Assembly (NCBI GenBank): GCA_963932145.1
Contig: OZ010572.1
Span: 77,742,049-77,806,048 of the forward strand
Direction: 5' to 3'
DNA from: Acanthosepion lycidas
Lineage: Eukaryota > Mollusca > Cephalopoda > Sepiida > Sepiidae
DNA: 64,000 bases
Shown: positions 32,301-43,447 of the stretch, piece after piece
How positions within the stretch are numbered: the first letter of the stretch is position 1
Layout of the letters: each line of letters starts with the position of its first letter
The notes under the pieces: model-generated
Databases searched by the model: none
Seen by the model: the letters and a program-made list of their open reading frames with translations, nothing else
What the model was told of the DNA's origin: nothing
Position numbers and translations under genes: made by a program

Positions 32301-32565
32301 ATAATGGTGGTCTTTTTCTCACGGGCAGCTGTGCCCAACAAAATAAAAAAAAAAACAACGCGCATGATCGAAATTAAAAATATAAAATGGCGATAATTTA
32401 CCATTCGTACCAAACATCGAATTCAAACATGTTTCATTGAATAATATACACTTATTGTGTCTACTTATTTTTATACTGATACTTTTGAGTTGTCTTATCA
32501 GTTTCATGATGTTAAGATGAAATTTATCAAGGAAGGCGCCGAGTTTTTTGCTGAACCGAATACTT

Positions 32566-32569
<4 letters not shown>

Positions 32570-32614
<45 letters not shown>

Positions 32615-32622
32615 ATAGAAAA

Positions 32623-32684
<62 letters not shown>

Positions 32685-32716
32685 ATAGAAAAGTATATAT
32701 ATATATATATATATAT
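32570..32716. repeat. Three (TA)n tracts separated by an identical 14-bp spacer
   Basis: (TA)n, AAAAGAATAGAAAAG, (TA)n, AAAAGAATAGAAAAG, (TA)n, then AAGAATAGAAAAG once more. The TA tract plus spacer is itself tandemly repeated (~70 bp). Confidence 0.95.
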
Positions 32717-32724
32717 GTATAAGA

Positions 32725-32870
32725 ATAGAAAAGTTCAGAGCAGATAACCTTAGAAGGATTTTAGAGCCCCATGAAAATAAGTGGATACAACGTCTAAAAA
32801 CAAAATATCCAGCCGGGCTAAACCATAAATTTAACAATATAGATAGTACTAATATATAACTCAACAAATC
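32725..32870 (+). pseudogene. Penelope-like endonuclease, C-terminal end
   Basis: Plus strand reads FRADNLRRILEPHENKWIQR then LKTKYPAGLNHKFNN. The ...E.KWIxxLKTxYPxGLN ending is the usual close of a GIY-YIG nuclease in one group of Penelope-like elements. It is short and its 5' side is replaced by (TA)n. A hammerhead-like motif follows about 500 bp downstream (33350-33396). Confidence 0.55.
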
Positions 32871-32884
32871 AAAACCTACCCACA

Positions 32885-33340
32885 TTTCTCACCCACACAA
32901 GACAGACATGCTTACGGAGGTGTGGAGGCCTCACACTTATACACACACCCACACGAATATACACACTTACACACATCATACTCACTCACTCCCTAATGAG
33001 CCAAATGATAACACACACCCACAGCAATACGCACGCTTACACACATCATATTCACTCACTCTCTAAGAACCAAATGACACACACGCAAACACTAAACAGA
33101 GACACAACCGCTCTGCAGGACCAATAACACTGTCAAACTGACCACGGGTATTCAGAGAAGCATAGATCCATCCAGCTCTTATCTCAAATAACAACTTAAA
33201 AGAGACTATTTGACCAACACAAGGAATGTTAAAATATTCATGTTAAAAAGATAAAAAAATAAAAAAACAAACGAAAACTACAGACAAAAGTTCATTTTCT
33301 CCATCAAGACATTCATTTCTGTAGTTCACTGCTACCAGCA
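32885..33340 (+). other. 3' region after the Penelope-like end
   Basis: ACAC-rich sequence with a duplicated block (ACACACCCACA.CAATA, CTTACACACATCATA at about 32940-32985 and 33010-33055). Probably the element's 3' untranslated part. No gene. Confidence 0.45.
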
Positions 33341-33349
33341 AACAGAAAT

Positions 33350-33396
33350 ATTTCTTCTCCTGATGATGGCCATTTTTGCCGAAACTAGTCGAGGAA
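33350..33396 (+). ncRNA. Hammerhead-like ribozyme motif
   Basis: TTCTTCTC (helix I 5'), CTGATGA (core), TGGCCATTTTTGCC (helix II GGC/GCC with one extra U), GAAA, then CTAGTC, where ACUAGU is self-complementary (short helix III, GUC cleavage triplet), and GAGGAA (helix I 3'). Penelope-type hammerheads are known to have such tiny helix III. It lies downstream of a Penelope-like coding end. Helix II is imperfect, so activity is uncertain. Confidence 0.5.
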
Positions 33397-33494
33397 TCTA
33401 AATGAAATAATAATAAAAAAAAAGAAACGAAAGAATATTAATCTACAACCCAGTGTGTCTGAAGATTTTAATTTTTTAATATTTTTTTATTGTT

Positions 33495-33497
<3 letters not shown>

Positions 33498-33537
<40 letters not shown>

Positions 33538-33645
33538 AAAGTATATGATTGGTGCATACGGAATAAATTCCAATAACCAACAATTACTATTCTTAAAAAA
33601 GTGCTCAAAACAGAGTAGAGCGATTATAATTATTTATTTAATAAA

Positions 33646-33714
<69 letters not shown>

Positions 33715-33823
33715 CAAAGTATATGATTGGTGCATACGGAATAAATTCCAATAACCAACAATTACTATTCTTAAAAAAGTGCTCAAAACAGAGTAGAGCG
33801 AATATAATTATTCATTTAATAAA

Positions 33824-33876
<53 letters not shown>
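33498..33876. repeat. Tandem ~180-bp unit with (TA)n, two copies
   Basis: (TA)n, then AAAGTATATGATTGGTGCAT ... TTAATAAATAATT, repeated once with near identity, with (TA)n at 33498-33535, 33650-33713 and 33828-33876. A third, older copy is at 26877-27060. Confidence 0.9.
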
Positions 33877-33878
<2 letters not shown>

Positions 33879-33879
33879 G

Positions 33880-35100
33880 TTTAATGTGTAAGATCAGTGA
33901 ATTTCTCAATTTTCCTATTCTATGATCAGCGACAAGATATCAAATTTTGCATTTTTACCTCCACTGATCTTGCATAGTAAACTTTCTTCGAATAATTAAC
34001 ATAAAACATGTCTATTAAAAATAACTATTATATTCGTCACTCTGTGCAATTTTAAAGTAGATTATATCAAATTTAAAACCAAGAATAACGCTATTGCTTT
34101 CACGTTATTTTTCATAGGGAAAAGCAAAAATATATATAATATTAAAAAGGAAAACAGTGAAGTGTGTCAGATATACAGCGCATGAATTTTTAATCGAAAT
34201 CTGATTATCGGCGCCTTTCGAGCGAATATTCTACCAAATAATTTACATATATGAAAACAAAATCGAGAATATTTTGAACTGCTAAGTTTTAGATATCAAG
34301 GTCAGAAACCTGCATGAAAAATTTAATGTTTTCTATGCTGAATAGGGAATGAGATCAGAACATTATTAAAATGCTTCAGCAGAAACACAAATAGAGTGGG
34401 AAATATAAAGCGCCTCGTTCAATCAATCAGGACAAAGAAGACCGCGCTTCTGCACACAAGTGGATTCTATTATTTATTTTAGCTTTTTATCTGACGACGA
34501 AGCAGGGCCTAATTATAATAATCCATATAGCAATTTATTATTCGTACGAAAAATCAGATATCACAACATTAGAACCTTTTCTGTTGATTCACCGCAAAAT
34601 ATTAATTCACACTAAAATAAAAAGAATTTATATTTACTAAAATACAAAACAACATTCAGAAATGGCCTTTTAATTTGTTAAAAAAATGCATCCATTAATA
34701 TTCTTTGCTTTACGTCTCCAAAGAAACTTACACAAATCACTGTCTATCCTGCTGCGATGAGTCACAAACATGGACTTATTCTGCATTTTGGCATCCGATT
34801 GTTTGCATAAAAAACGAACATCTCTCTCCCTGTAGTTGCATTCTTGTATTAACCGAAGCGAGCTCATGACAAGCTAAACAAATTTTGATTTAAAAGTTAT
34901 AATTTCAAAAGAGTGACAGAAATTTAATAAAAAACAAACTTTGTTTTAAAATTCATAACTTCTCGAGGTGAGTTAATATTTACGATAAGTAACAATATTA
35001 TTTGTGGTGAATTAACAGAAAATAACCCAAAATGCTTGAAACGCTTTGAAAAATAAACTTCCCAATTTTTAATATCTAAAACTATATTGACACTGTTCAG
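33880..35100. other. Unassigned AT-rich stretch
   Basis: A 66-codon minus-strand frame (34670-34867) has no recognisable domain, although its composition is less biased than most frames here. No repeat ends or known element. Confidence 0.4.
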
Positions 35101-35118
35101 TTCCGTGTTAAGAATTGC

Positions 35119-35177
<59 letters not shown>

Positions 35178-35192
35178 AATAATAATAATAAT
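35119..35192. repeat. (TTA)n next to inverted (TAA)n
   Basis: About 18 TTA units switch directly to (AATAAT)n. A further (AAT)n follows at 35271-35304. Possible empty targets or tails of the Dong-like LINE, but no LINE body adjoins them. Confidence 0.9.
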
Positions 35193-35269
35193 AAACAAAG
35201 TGATTGACATAACTCTCCTAATATTTTTCAACACTTAAGAGAAGTGCGCGATTTAAGAAAACAAAAAAG

Positions 35270-35305
<36 letters not shown>

Positions 35306-35447
35306 TTATCTGTCTGTTAGCGCTTTTTATTATATGCAGTACTGCCCATTCCAGTGACTAATTTTGGTACCTGAGTGGTAGAAGGTCTCCTTCTACGTTT
35401 CTGTTCATGACTCACTTATAATAGTGACGTTTGTTGAATCGCAAGTA

Positions 35448-35549
35448 TTAGGTTGGTGCAAAAATAATGACGTAACAATGTCGTTTTTTGACGTATTTTT
35501 TAACGTCAAAAAACGACATTATTACGTCATTATTTTTACACCAACCTAA
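35448..35549. mobile_element. Palindromic mariner MITE 3
   Basis: About 102 bp, TA on both sides, arms TTAGGTTGGTGCAAAAATAA / TTAGGTTGGTGTAAAAATAA, centre TATTTTTTAACG. Confidence 0.95.
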
Positions 35550-35799
35550 TACAGTCAGTTCACAAGCTGGCATTTGGCATTGTTGGAATACTTCTCAAGT
35601 GATACGTGTTATACCTAGTCTGACAGTAGATAGTTTCGAGGTTTCACAAATGGTTTAACTTTGTTCTAACTCTAAGTATTTTAATAATAAAAAAAAAACC
35701 CAAAACTCGCAAGTATTTAATTATTTACTTTTAAATTGTCCGTCCTGGATTGTTGGTGTTTTTTTACTTCTTTTTTATGTTAGGAAAGTCATTTAAATC

Positions 35800-36600
35800 T
35801 TGTTAAAATGAATTTAAAAATGATAATCAATTTGAACTTTTTTAACACTATTACCATTACAGCACGAGAAGTCTCTAGACTTATCAAAGGCCTTGACCTT
35901 AAGAAAGCCACTGGTTCAGACGAGATTCTAGTGCTTGTCCTTAAGAATATTAACCCAGAATTATCCCCCAATCCTAGCAAAGTTATTCAACTGCTACTTG
36001 AAGGGGAAATCCTTCCCAAGTCTGTGGAAAGTGTCAAGCGTATTCCTGGTTTTCAAGAACGTGGATATGCGCTTTTCTCCCTTATAGTAGAGAGCCATCA
36101 GTCTCCTCAATACCATCAATGATTTTTTTTGAGGCCATAATAAATAAGAAGTTCATCAAGCACCTAGTAAAAAAAAAAAAACTCTTCAGCGATGAGCAGT
36201 TTCAGTCAGCCCGATCCACTGCCGACATCCTAACTACCATCACTCACTGAATCAGTGAGGCTCTTGATGACAAACACACCTCATGGACCATAGCATTAGA
36301 TATCTCAAAGACCCTCGACAAGGTATGGCAAAAAGGCTTACTACACAAACTATCCAGTTATGGAATCACTGGAAGGGTCTTCTCAAACATAAACCTCTTC
36401 CTAACAGGTCTCTGAAAAGAATTATCAATGGCCAGTCCTCTGAAGCTCTAGAGGTCAGTTTAGGTTTCGCCCACTTCTCGGAAAAATCTTCTTTTTAATA
36501 TGCATAAATGATCTGCTTATATTTAGATCATTTGTAAACATCGATGCTGATGATATGACTATATACGAGCGCACCTCTAAAACTCGGAATTATCACCAAT
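35800..36600 (+). pseudogene. Jockey/CR1-like LINE reverse transcriptase relic
   Basis: Plus strand: ITAREVSRLIKGLDLKKATG, SDEILVLVLKNINPELSP, then in changing frames FEAIINKKFIKHL, DEQFQSARSTADILTTIT, TIALDISKTLDKVWQKGLLH (motif A region), INGQSSEALEVSLG (motif B region, diverged) and FVNIDADDMTIY (motif C box as DADD). The order is that of a Jockey/CR1-type RT. Many stops and shifts. Confidence 0.82.
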
Positions 36601-36660
36601 TCGAGCAAAGTTATTCAACCGGAACTGAAATCCTCCACAAGCCAGTAGAAAGTGTCTAGT
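36590..36660 (+). repeat. Internal duplication of LINE segment
   Basis: AGCAAAGTTATTCAAC and GAAATCCT.C.CAAG.C.GT.GAAAGTGTC repeat the block at 35977-36035 after the DADD box, so a piece of the same LINE is present twice. Confidence 0.6.
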
Positions 36661-36744
36661 CAATTTCATATTCGTTTTATTAGGAGAGAGTGGTGGCAGC
36701 TTGGATTCTAAGAGGCAGCGTGAGGAATGACGTCACAGGGACGT

Positions 36745-37000
36745 ATGTCAAAACTTGGCTCGGCGTCCCTCCACGAGTGGTCTTAACTGGTCGCTAACCT
36801 GTGAATAAGAGCCGTATCGACGCTTCAGAATTCTTGCGGCCCTATGTTGAATTCGCGTCGTTTTGGACGTATATCCAAAACCCAGACAAAAGGAAGCCAT
36901 CATTGTCAGAATACCGCGGCAACGAGACACTCCGGCCAATTGCTGACCATTCTTACATGGTCTTCGCATTCTGCAATAAATGGTGTATGTAAAATACATT
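36745..37000 (-). pseudogene. LINE C-terminal relic (Jockey/CR1-like)
   Basis: Minus strand: FGYTSKTTRIQHRAARILKR then YGSYSQVSDQLRPLVEGRRA, the region after the RT thumb where Jockey/CR1 proteins have LDRIQxRAxRLI...L.PL..RR. It is head to head with the RT relic at 35800-36600. Confidence 0.5.
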
Positions 37001-37004
37001 TTAG

Positions 37005-38300
37005 GTTCCTTTAAGACAAATTAATACAATTTTTTGCCATATTTTGACTGTATTTTGTTCTTTTATTGTTTTAAATTTCTGATCGTTAAGCTTCAAATAA
37101 CGTTAACAAAAATGCCCAAGAGAAACTATGGTAGTTCAATAAGCACATTCCATATCCCGTATCGTTTGTAACCGTCCATCACAATAAAATAAACGGTTTT
37201 CAGCGCTAAAGCTGAATTAGTCAATAACGCTCCCCCATCATTTTATGAAATAGTTACATATTTTGTAAAAAAAAAATAAATAAATAAATTTGAAAAAATA
37301 TAAAACATTTGTACATATCCAAATTTTTATATTATCTGGTTTTAGTAGATTCCCTGAAAATAGGCGGCATTTTGTTAAATTCTGGATTGGGCCACGATGA
37401 ATGCGTTCTTTTGGTAATAGAGTCACTTGTAAGAATGAATCAGATTAAGTAGGTGTAGGATAGTCAGTAACGACTAGGCTTTTCTCACTTCCCCTTCGGC
37501 CTTATGTTACATGAAATGTAAAACGAGGCTTCATTTCAAAATAAATAGTCGAATAAAGCTTCATAAGCTTATTTTTAGAGTTGTTACTATATTACACAAA
37601 CATACTTTACTGTATGTCTCCACTGGTTTGGGAATAACACTAGTTAGTTTATAACACAAACACTATATAACAACGTTACACGGTGTCTTGAATACCTGGG
37701 GAACGGTGCAGATAAACCCACTGTTTAATTCAGGGGACTGTAAGCTTAACAAAATAACACTTCCTTAAACAGATACTGATTTTTAGAATACCAGCATACC
37801 TACGAACATCAAGAGACATAAACAAGATGTCGACCTCGCTGGAAGAACGTGATCTCGTCTATGACTGAGATCACGTCAGTATTTATACAAACGAGATTTT
37901 CTCCTGATAAAGTAAACCCAGGCTTTGTCAATTTAGAAACGGTGGTTTTTGTCCATGAATAGCTATTTATAACAAAACTAATCATGCAATCAGGTTTGTT
38001 GAATTTAATATTAAACTTTATCCTCTTGTACCTCAAGCAATTCACCTTGATTTTCGGATTGATTTCCGAGGTCGGAACCCGCATTTCCCTAGCAAAAGTA
38101 CTCGAAAAATGAAGCAAGATGCTGAAAAACGGAGAAATTGTTTGAAACAAAGAAAAGAGTGACAGCCCTCCTCTTGTATGACAGTAAATGCGGGAAATGT
38201 TTCTACAGGTGTGCAGAATACTGGAATCAGTAGAAATGTGGTTCTATACAAGGATGCTGAAAATTTCACGGAGTAAGCAACACTGAAGTTTTAAAGAAAA
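37005..38300. other. Unassigned stretch
   Basis: Short inverted pieces such as GTGATCTCGTC / TGAGATCACG near 37849-37876. No coding similarity recognised. Confidence 0.4.
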
Positions 38301-38309
38301 TGTACATAA

Positions 38310-38580
38310 AGAACACTTCTACTCAGAATCAGGAAGAGACAGCTGAAGTACCTTGGACACATAATAAGGAAGGCTTCGAAAACTTAACCTTCACGGGTTA
38401 TACGGAGGACAAGGGAGATAGAAGAAGGCAGTGAGCCACTTACCTGATGAGCTTGGGTCAATGAATAGTGGAACGTGTTAGCCTTAGCACAGGGAGAAAA
38501 AATGCTAAGGGCAACAAGGAAATAGTAGAGAGCCTTAATCGTCAATGTCCTGAAGTGACTCGGGACATAGATGTATGGCT
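38310..38580 (+). pseudogene. RTE-like LINE, C-terminal relic
   Basis: Plus strand: LRIRKRQLKYLGHIIRKA, then shifted ENLTFTGYTEGKGDRRRQ and a degraded end EIVESLNRQCPEVTRD. The same tail consensus occurs at 8000-8235, 45295-45580 and 51730-52290. Confidence 0.7.
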
Positions 38581-38639
38581 TATGTAATATAGAAATATTT
38601 TTTTAATTTTAAAAACAGATTGAAAACTCTTTTTCTCTT

Positions 38640-39520
38640 ATATCCCGTGTACCTTCGGGGCGATGACGATCATTATTTTCCACAATTTCCTTTGTCCTTT
38701 GTAGCGCTTAATAAATTTTGTCTTTTTGATAGCTCTTCTAAAACTTGTTCCGCCATCCATTTACACAAGCTCACTAGGTAGGTTATGAGACTTTTCCTCT
38801 TACTATTAATCTGCTCTGCACGAAGTCACAAGTCATCGTTGAGCCTGATGGTCTTGTCGAATTGTTGATCACACGAGATAACGCGCTCTTTCCCAGAAAC
38901 TGTAACTAAGGTCTGGTCAGCATAGTTGCAGTATAATCCACAGCTGTTGATGGTGGTGTTGAATAAACACAAATGCGCCTGTAATAGGGATTGGCTAGCC
39001 ACCCTTGTAGACGGGTATCCTCAAATACGATTGGCTAACTCATAAGCACTAGAAATTTTAACTATTTTATCCTCGTGTTAAGTATAAGATTCCCTTTTTG
39101 TTTTCATTTTCTCTAAAACTTCGTTGCTCACATGGTATTCGCAGAATCCTTTTGTAGAACCACATTTCTGTTGCTTCAAGTCTCTTCTCCATCTGTGATG
39201 AGATTGTCAAGCATTCACTGCCATATAGGAGTATTGATATTACATAACATTCCAGTACTCTTTCCTTTGTTTTTAATGTTTTTTCCTGTTTTTTAATACG
39301 TTGCTTAGCTTCTAGAAGGTAATTTTTGCTATCTCACTGCACCTTCAGATTTCAGTATCGCACTTCGCGTCCGCTGTTAAAACACTTTGCGTTTTCTGTT
39401 ATAACTGTCATGCAGATTTCGTTTTACTTGTTTGATTTTGGGATCTCTAATTTGTAATTTGCATGTTTTGCATTTATTTTACAAACAACCATGCATTTTG
39501 TCTTCTTGAAAACCCATCTT
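38640..39520 (-). pseudogene. RTE-like LINE relic interrupted by a SINE
   Basis: Minus strand, 5' to 3': KTKCMVVCKINAKHANYKLE (39500s), LKTKERVLECYVISILLYGS, ECLTISSQMEKRLEATEMWF, YKRILRIP (to about 39100). After the SINE-like insert at 38815-39035 come TYLVSLCKWMAEQVLEELSK and RQNLLSATKDKG at 38785-38640. The domain order is that of one RTE-like element. Stops and shifts throughout. Confidence 0.75.
38815..39035 (+). mobile_element. SINE-like repeat (family 4), copy 1
   Basis: CACAAGTCATCGTTGAGC, AACTGTAACTAAGGTCTG, TCAGCATAGTTGCAGTATAA and GAATAAACACAAATGCGCCT match 42468-42660, where the same body follows a tRNA-like head. It lies inside the RTE-like LINE relic. Confidence 0.65.
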
Positions 39521-39524
39521 CTTC

Positions 39525-39900
39525 TTTTATGCGCATTTTCCTTCAGGACGTAAGCGACTATGGCCCTTTACATCTTCCTGCCCCTTGTAATTTTTAATAA
39601 GTTTTGTCTTCTAGTTATTGCGCTGCTTTCCTCTGTCTCTCTTTGCCTCAATCTGTCCTGTGAATATAAGATTACCCAAGCACCTCCCCTGCTCATTACG
39701 TGACACAAGAATTTCAACTGCTTCCTGCTGAAGTTAAGTATAAGTTTCCTTTTTTAAGAAATAAATTAAAAACTCGTTGTTGCTCACATGCTCAGTTCAT
39801 GGTATCCTCGACATCTCTCTGTAGAACCACATTTCTGTTGCTTCAAGTCTCTTCTTCATCTTTGAGGAGATTGTCCAGCATTCGCTGCCACGCAGGAGAA
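39525..39900 (-). pseudogene. RTE-like LINE, second adjacent relic
   Basis: Minus strand: SECWTISSKMKKRLEATEMW, FYREMSRIP, TEHVSNNEF, then FTGQIEAKRDRGKQR and a degraded end near 39525. Immediately followed 3' by the upstream part of the relic at 38640-39520, so two partial LINEs are head to tail. Confidence 0.7.
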
Positions 39901-40309
39901 AAGTGTATTAATTTTGATTAAACGTTCTGTTATCTTACGACAGAAATCGATTCTAAATTTATCAGGCTACTTAGTTTAAGACAAAGGTAAACTATTATTT
40001 CACTTTAGAAAGGGAATTCTACCGAATACCACGGCAAGCATAATAAAGACGAATTAATTTCTTTTTTTTACAAATAGATTTTTAAAATATCGTTTCCTTT
40101 TACTACTCTTACATAGAGTTTACAAGTTTTATACATGTAGGGAACCAGTGATAATATTTTATCTACAAATACTTACAAAGCAAATTATACAGATTTATCA
40201 ATATGTCTGTCTTTCAAGATCTTCCCTGTGTCTTTGTGGAGAGGAGAGTTTGCATATCACTGTGCTTGGAAATAAATAACCTCTTTTAGATGCAACAGTA
40301 TTATTAATA

Positions 40310-40382
40310 TTAGGTTGGTGCAAAAATGATATCGTCTTTTGACGTTACGTCAAAAAACGATATTATTTTTGCACCAACCTAA
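40310..40382. mobile_element. Palindromic mariner MITE 4, short form
   Basis: 73 bp, TA on both sides. Arms TTAGGTTGGTGCAAAAAT... are complete, but the TAATGACG block is missing from both arms alike. Immediately next to a composite-minisatellite fragment (40383-40430). Confidence 0.93.
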
Positions 40383-40429
40383 TATTTCGTCCTCGGTATG
40401 ACGATAAAGTACATCCAGCTGCAAGGCCT

Positions 40430-41640
40430 CTGTTCGGGAGGTTTTGAGGAGCAGGGAACCATAATTTAATTTTTATTGCCCCCAGTTCCACTCTGACTCG
40501 GTGTGGTAGCACTTGTTAGGGTCCCATCTATGGGCAAGTAGTTAATCTTTAAACAGAAGTAAAAAATTATGAAAGTATAAAAATAGATTTTATAGTAAAA
40601 TTACCCGGAATACATTGTTGAATAAAAAATATATTTCCAACAATACATTTAAAAAAATACCTGTAATACTTTTTAGAAAAAAGAAATTAGCAGTAATACA
40701 TCTGATTCGTGACAAAAACCGTCTTTACAAAAATATGTCAATGAAGTCCTATCTACAAACTGATTTCTTACAAAGAATATATATTCTGTTCATATGAACC
40801 TATCCTAAAAATATTTTCGGCATTAAATAAGCCATTGATGTTGATATGCCGTAAAACCAATTATTAATATTATTAGCGTCTATTCTCTTGGTTTATATTG
40901 TAATTCTCAAATGCTTATTCTATCACATTTAAAAAGCAACTTGGATGGAAAATAAGCCACGTAAGCGATATAAATCTCTTATCTTTATCGAGCTTCCATG
41001 ACGGCGCTGTTATCTGTTTGAGTGTTTACCGTTCGGTGTCGCATAAATAAGCCATATTTCAATATTTCTTACTTCCCCGATCGTTGCTGCGTCGCCATAT
41101 TTTTTATTAATAAGTGTAATAGTTTATGAATTTTCTTTCGATGAAGCATTGTCGTTTTTTGGTGAGATTTTCTTTCGTCTTATTTCTGTTACCTTTTATT
41201 GCAGTTCTTAAATACTATCTTTGCGACAGTTGTTAAGCAAATTTGTTTTTAAAAACAAAGTCCCGTGGATCAGGAATACGAGTTAGAATCTTGCCGCTGG
41301 GTTATTATTTATTTTCGAGATCTATTGTTTACTCACTAAAATAGAACAGCAATCTGAGATTCGTAACAAAAAGCACAAGACATTTGATTAAAGACGATTA
41401 CAAAAAAAGATCTTACTAAATAATATACCAAGTATTTTCATGTTTCATTGATTTTTCAAACGGCAAATAACAATAATAGATGAAAATAGTTTCTTATGGT
41501 ACATTAATTTTGACGCGATGGATAAACGAGATTAAATAGTTAAAATAATAAACTCATATTCCATCAAATCAAAGAAGTATCACACCTTAAGTTTCTTAAA
41601 CATTTGTGCACATAATATCAGAAGAGACAAAACATGAAAA
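40430..41640. other. Mostly unassigned; minisatellite-element edge at 40810-40855
   Basis: GGCATTAAATAAGCCATTGA and TTGATATGCCGTAAAACC belong to the composite minisatellite element. The rest shows no feature. Confidence 0.4.
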
Positions 41641-41699
41641 AAACATGCTCAAGGGCCACTCAAGTTTGTAGTCGAAATGGTAATGTGGCTGGTTATGCT

Positions 41700-42080
41700 A
41701 ATAGAAGAATGAGGTTGATTATGCTAATAGAAGAAAAATGTGGTAGGAAGTGTTGATTATGACGATAAGGAGGATAGATAACGATCGACACCTGGCTTGA
41801 AGAGATCAAGATTGTTGCGTTTAGGGAAGCACCTATGTAGGAGTGTGGGGCACAAAGTGGTAGTTATTGGGGTGGAGGGAAACTCTCTAGGTGAAATTTT
41901 CTTCCTATATTTGAAACACGGAAGAAATAAGGATGTTTCGACTCCGTGGAAGTAGTATGATCAGTCGTTGCTGTAAAGACCTGGACTGGTGGAACGCAGG
42001 AACAATTACAATGGAAATAGCGAAAAAGCAGCGTTAGGATTCTAACGTTCCGTCTATCGAGAAAAAAAAAAACACTTCTG
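41700..42080. repeat. Dispersed repeat family 3, copy 3 (best preserved)
   Basis: GAGGATAGATAACGATCGAC, TTTAGGGAAGCACCTATG, GATGTTTCGACTCCGTGG, GTGGAACGCAGGAAC, and GGATTCTAACGTTCCGTCTA. Matches 17870-18260, 23725-24090 and 52290-52640 block by block. Confidence 0.5.
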
Positions 42081-42254
42081 TAGAGTGGGAAATACATCAT
42101 AACTCAATACGTCATCACATGAGAAGGTAATGCCGGTAGTCATAAAGTTTTCCGTCAGTTAAGTGACATACGTGATATTCTCTGGGGCATTCATGTCTCT
42201 TTCGATTCATAACTGAGTATGCAGACGATTTTCCCGCAGTAGGTATCGTTTCAT

Positions 42255-42660
42255 TCTACGCGGCCGAGTGGTTAGAACGTTCGCATTAGGACCATGGTCG
42301 ATTTATCAGGAAGGAGACTTTCTGATGTTATCGGACTGGAGGGTCGATCCCAGCGTGCGGGACCTTTGGAAAGTGCCTGAAAACCATATCACGGGTTGAC
42401 TCAAACCTTGTGAGTGAAATTGGGTAGACAGAACCCTTGGATTCCGTCAATAGCTCTGCTAGCACAAAGTCACAAGTCATCGTTGAGCGTGCTGGTCTTG
42501 TTCAAATTGTTGAACACGTTAGATAACACGCTATTTCTCAGAATCTGTAACTAAGGTCTGCTCAGCATAGTTGCAGTATAAACCACAGCTGTTACTGGCG
42601 GTGTTGAATAAACACAAATGCGCCTAGCAATAGAGATTGGCTAGCCATCCAGTTGGCTAG
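42255..42660 (+). mobile_element. tRNA-derived SINE with family 4 body
   Basis: A-box-like GGCCGAGTGGTTAGAACG (42262-42279) and B-box-like GGGTCGATCCCAGC (42341-42354), with about 60 bases between them, more than in a tRNA, so the head has a small insertion. The body CACAAGTCATCGTTGAGC ... AATAAACACAAATGCGCCT (42468-42625) is shared with 38815-39035. Confidence 0.65.
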
Positions 42661-42669
42661 CTATAGAAA

Positions 42670-43360
42670 CTGGTTAACAAGCAATGCTGTCTTCTTATTC
42701 AAAATAAGAGATGAATTCATACATTTGCGCGTAAGTGAATATAACAAAACCGAATAAATAAAATGAGCAAAGTAAGAATATCGAAAAGCCGTGGCATGGT
42801 TGATCATGTATAGGCGGAAAAGGGTACTCATCTGGCTCTGTGGAATGAACTGAAAATACTGGACAAGGAAGAACACCGTCGAGTCGGACGGCTGAAAAAA
42901 TTCAGCGTGTATGTTAGGCTATGAGGACTTTCTTAGTAGGATACCCGCCTACTGGCATAGAAATAAATAGAATATGACAACCGCTAATAAAGAAAGAACG
43001 CAAATGACAACAAGGCTTCAACTACTGCAACAGCAGTTAAAACATGACAGTCAGCAGCAGCAGTTGCAATCTAATCAGCAATCATGTTAGGTTTAAGGAT
43101 ACAAGTTTAGCACAGCAAATTGCCCTACTGGACCATGGCCTAGTGTTGGTCTGTGAATTTCGTGACATAATGGTTGTGAGTTCAATCGCTGGGTCGGGTA
43201 GTGTATACCTTCACTTGCACTCAACGAGAAATAATTCAACAGTAAGAACTAGACGATAACCCTAAACATGTGCAGTAGAACAAGAAGAATTTAACCACGT
43301 AGATTAAATAAAGGGTTCAAATCAGAATATCCAGCAGATCGATATCTGAGGACAATAGTC
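42670..43360. other. Unassigned stretch with a possible tRNA-like head
   Basis: GGTTGTGAGTTCAATCGCTG at about 43171-43190 resembles a B box but no A box at the right distance was found. Confidence 0.35.
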
Positions 43361-43363
43361 CGA

Positions 43364-43364
<1 letters not shown>

Positions 43365-43440
<76 letters not shown>
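43365..43440. repeat. (TA)n microsatellite
   Basis: About 38 TA units ending next to MITE 5. Confidence 0.97.
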
Positions 43441-43442
<2 letters not shown>

Positions 43443-43447
43443 TGATA

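Noticed and set aside
37005-38300. Solo long terminal repeat of a retrovirus-like element
   Set aside because: Only a short inverted GTGATCTCGTC piece was noticed; no matching partner repeat, primer site or coding region was found, and no LTR element could be supported anywhere in the window.
42262-42354. tRNA gene (Leu/Ser-like head)
   Set aside because: A and B boxes are present but spacing, acceptor stem and flanking body show a SINE head.
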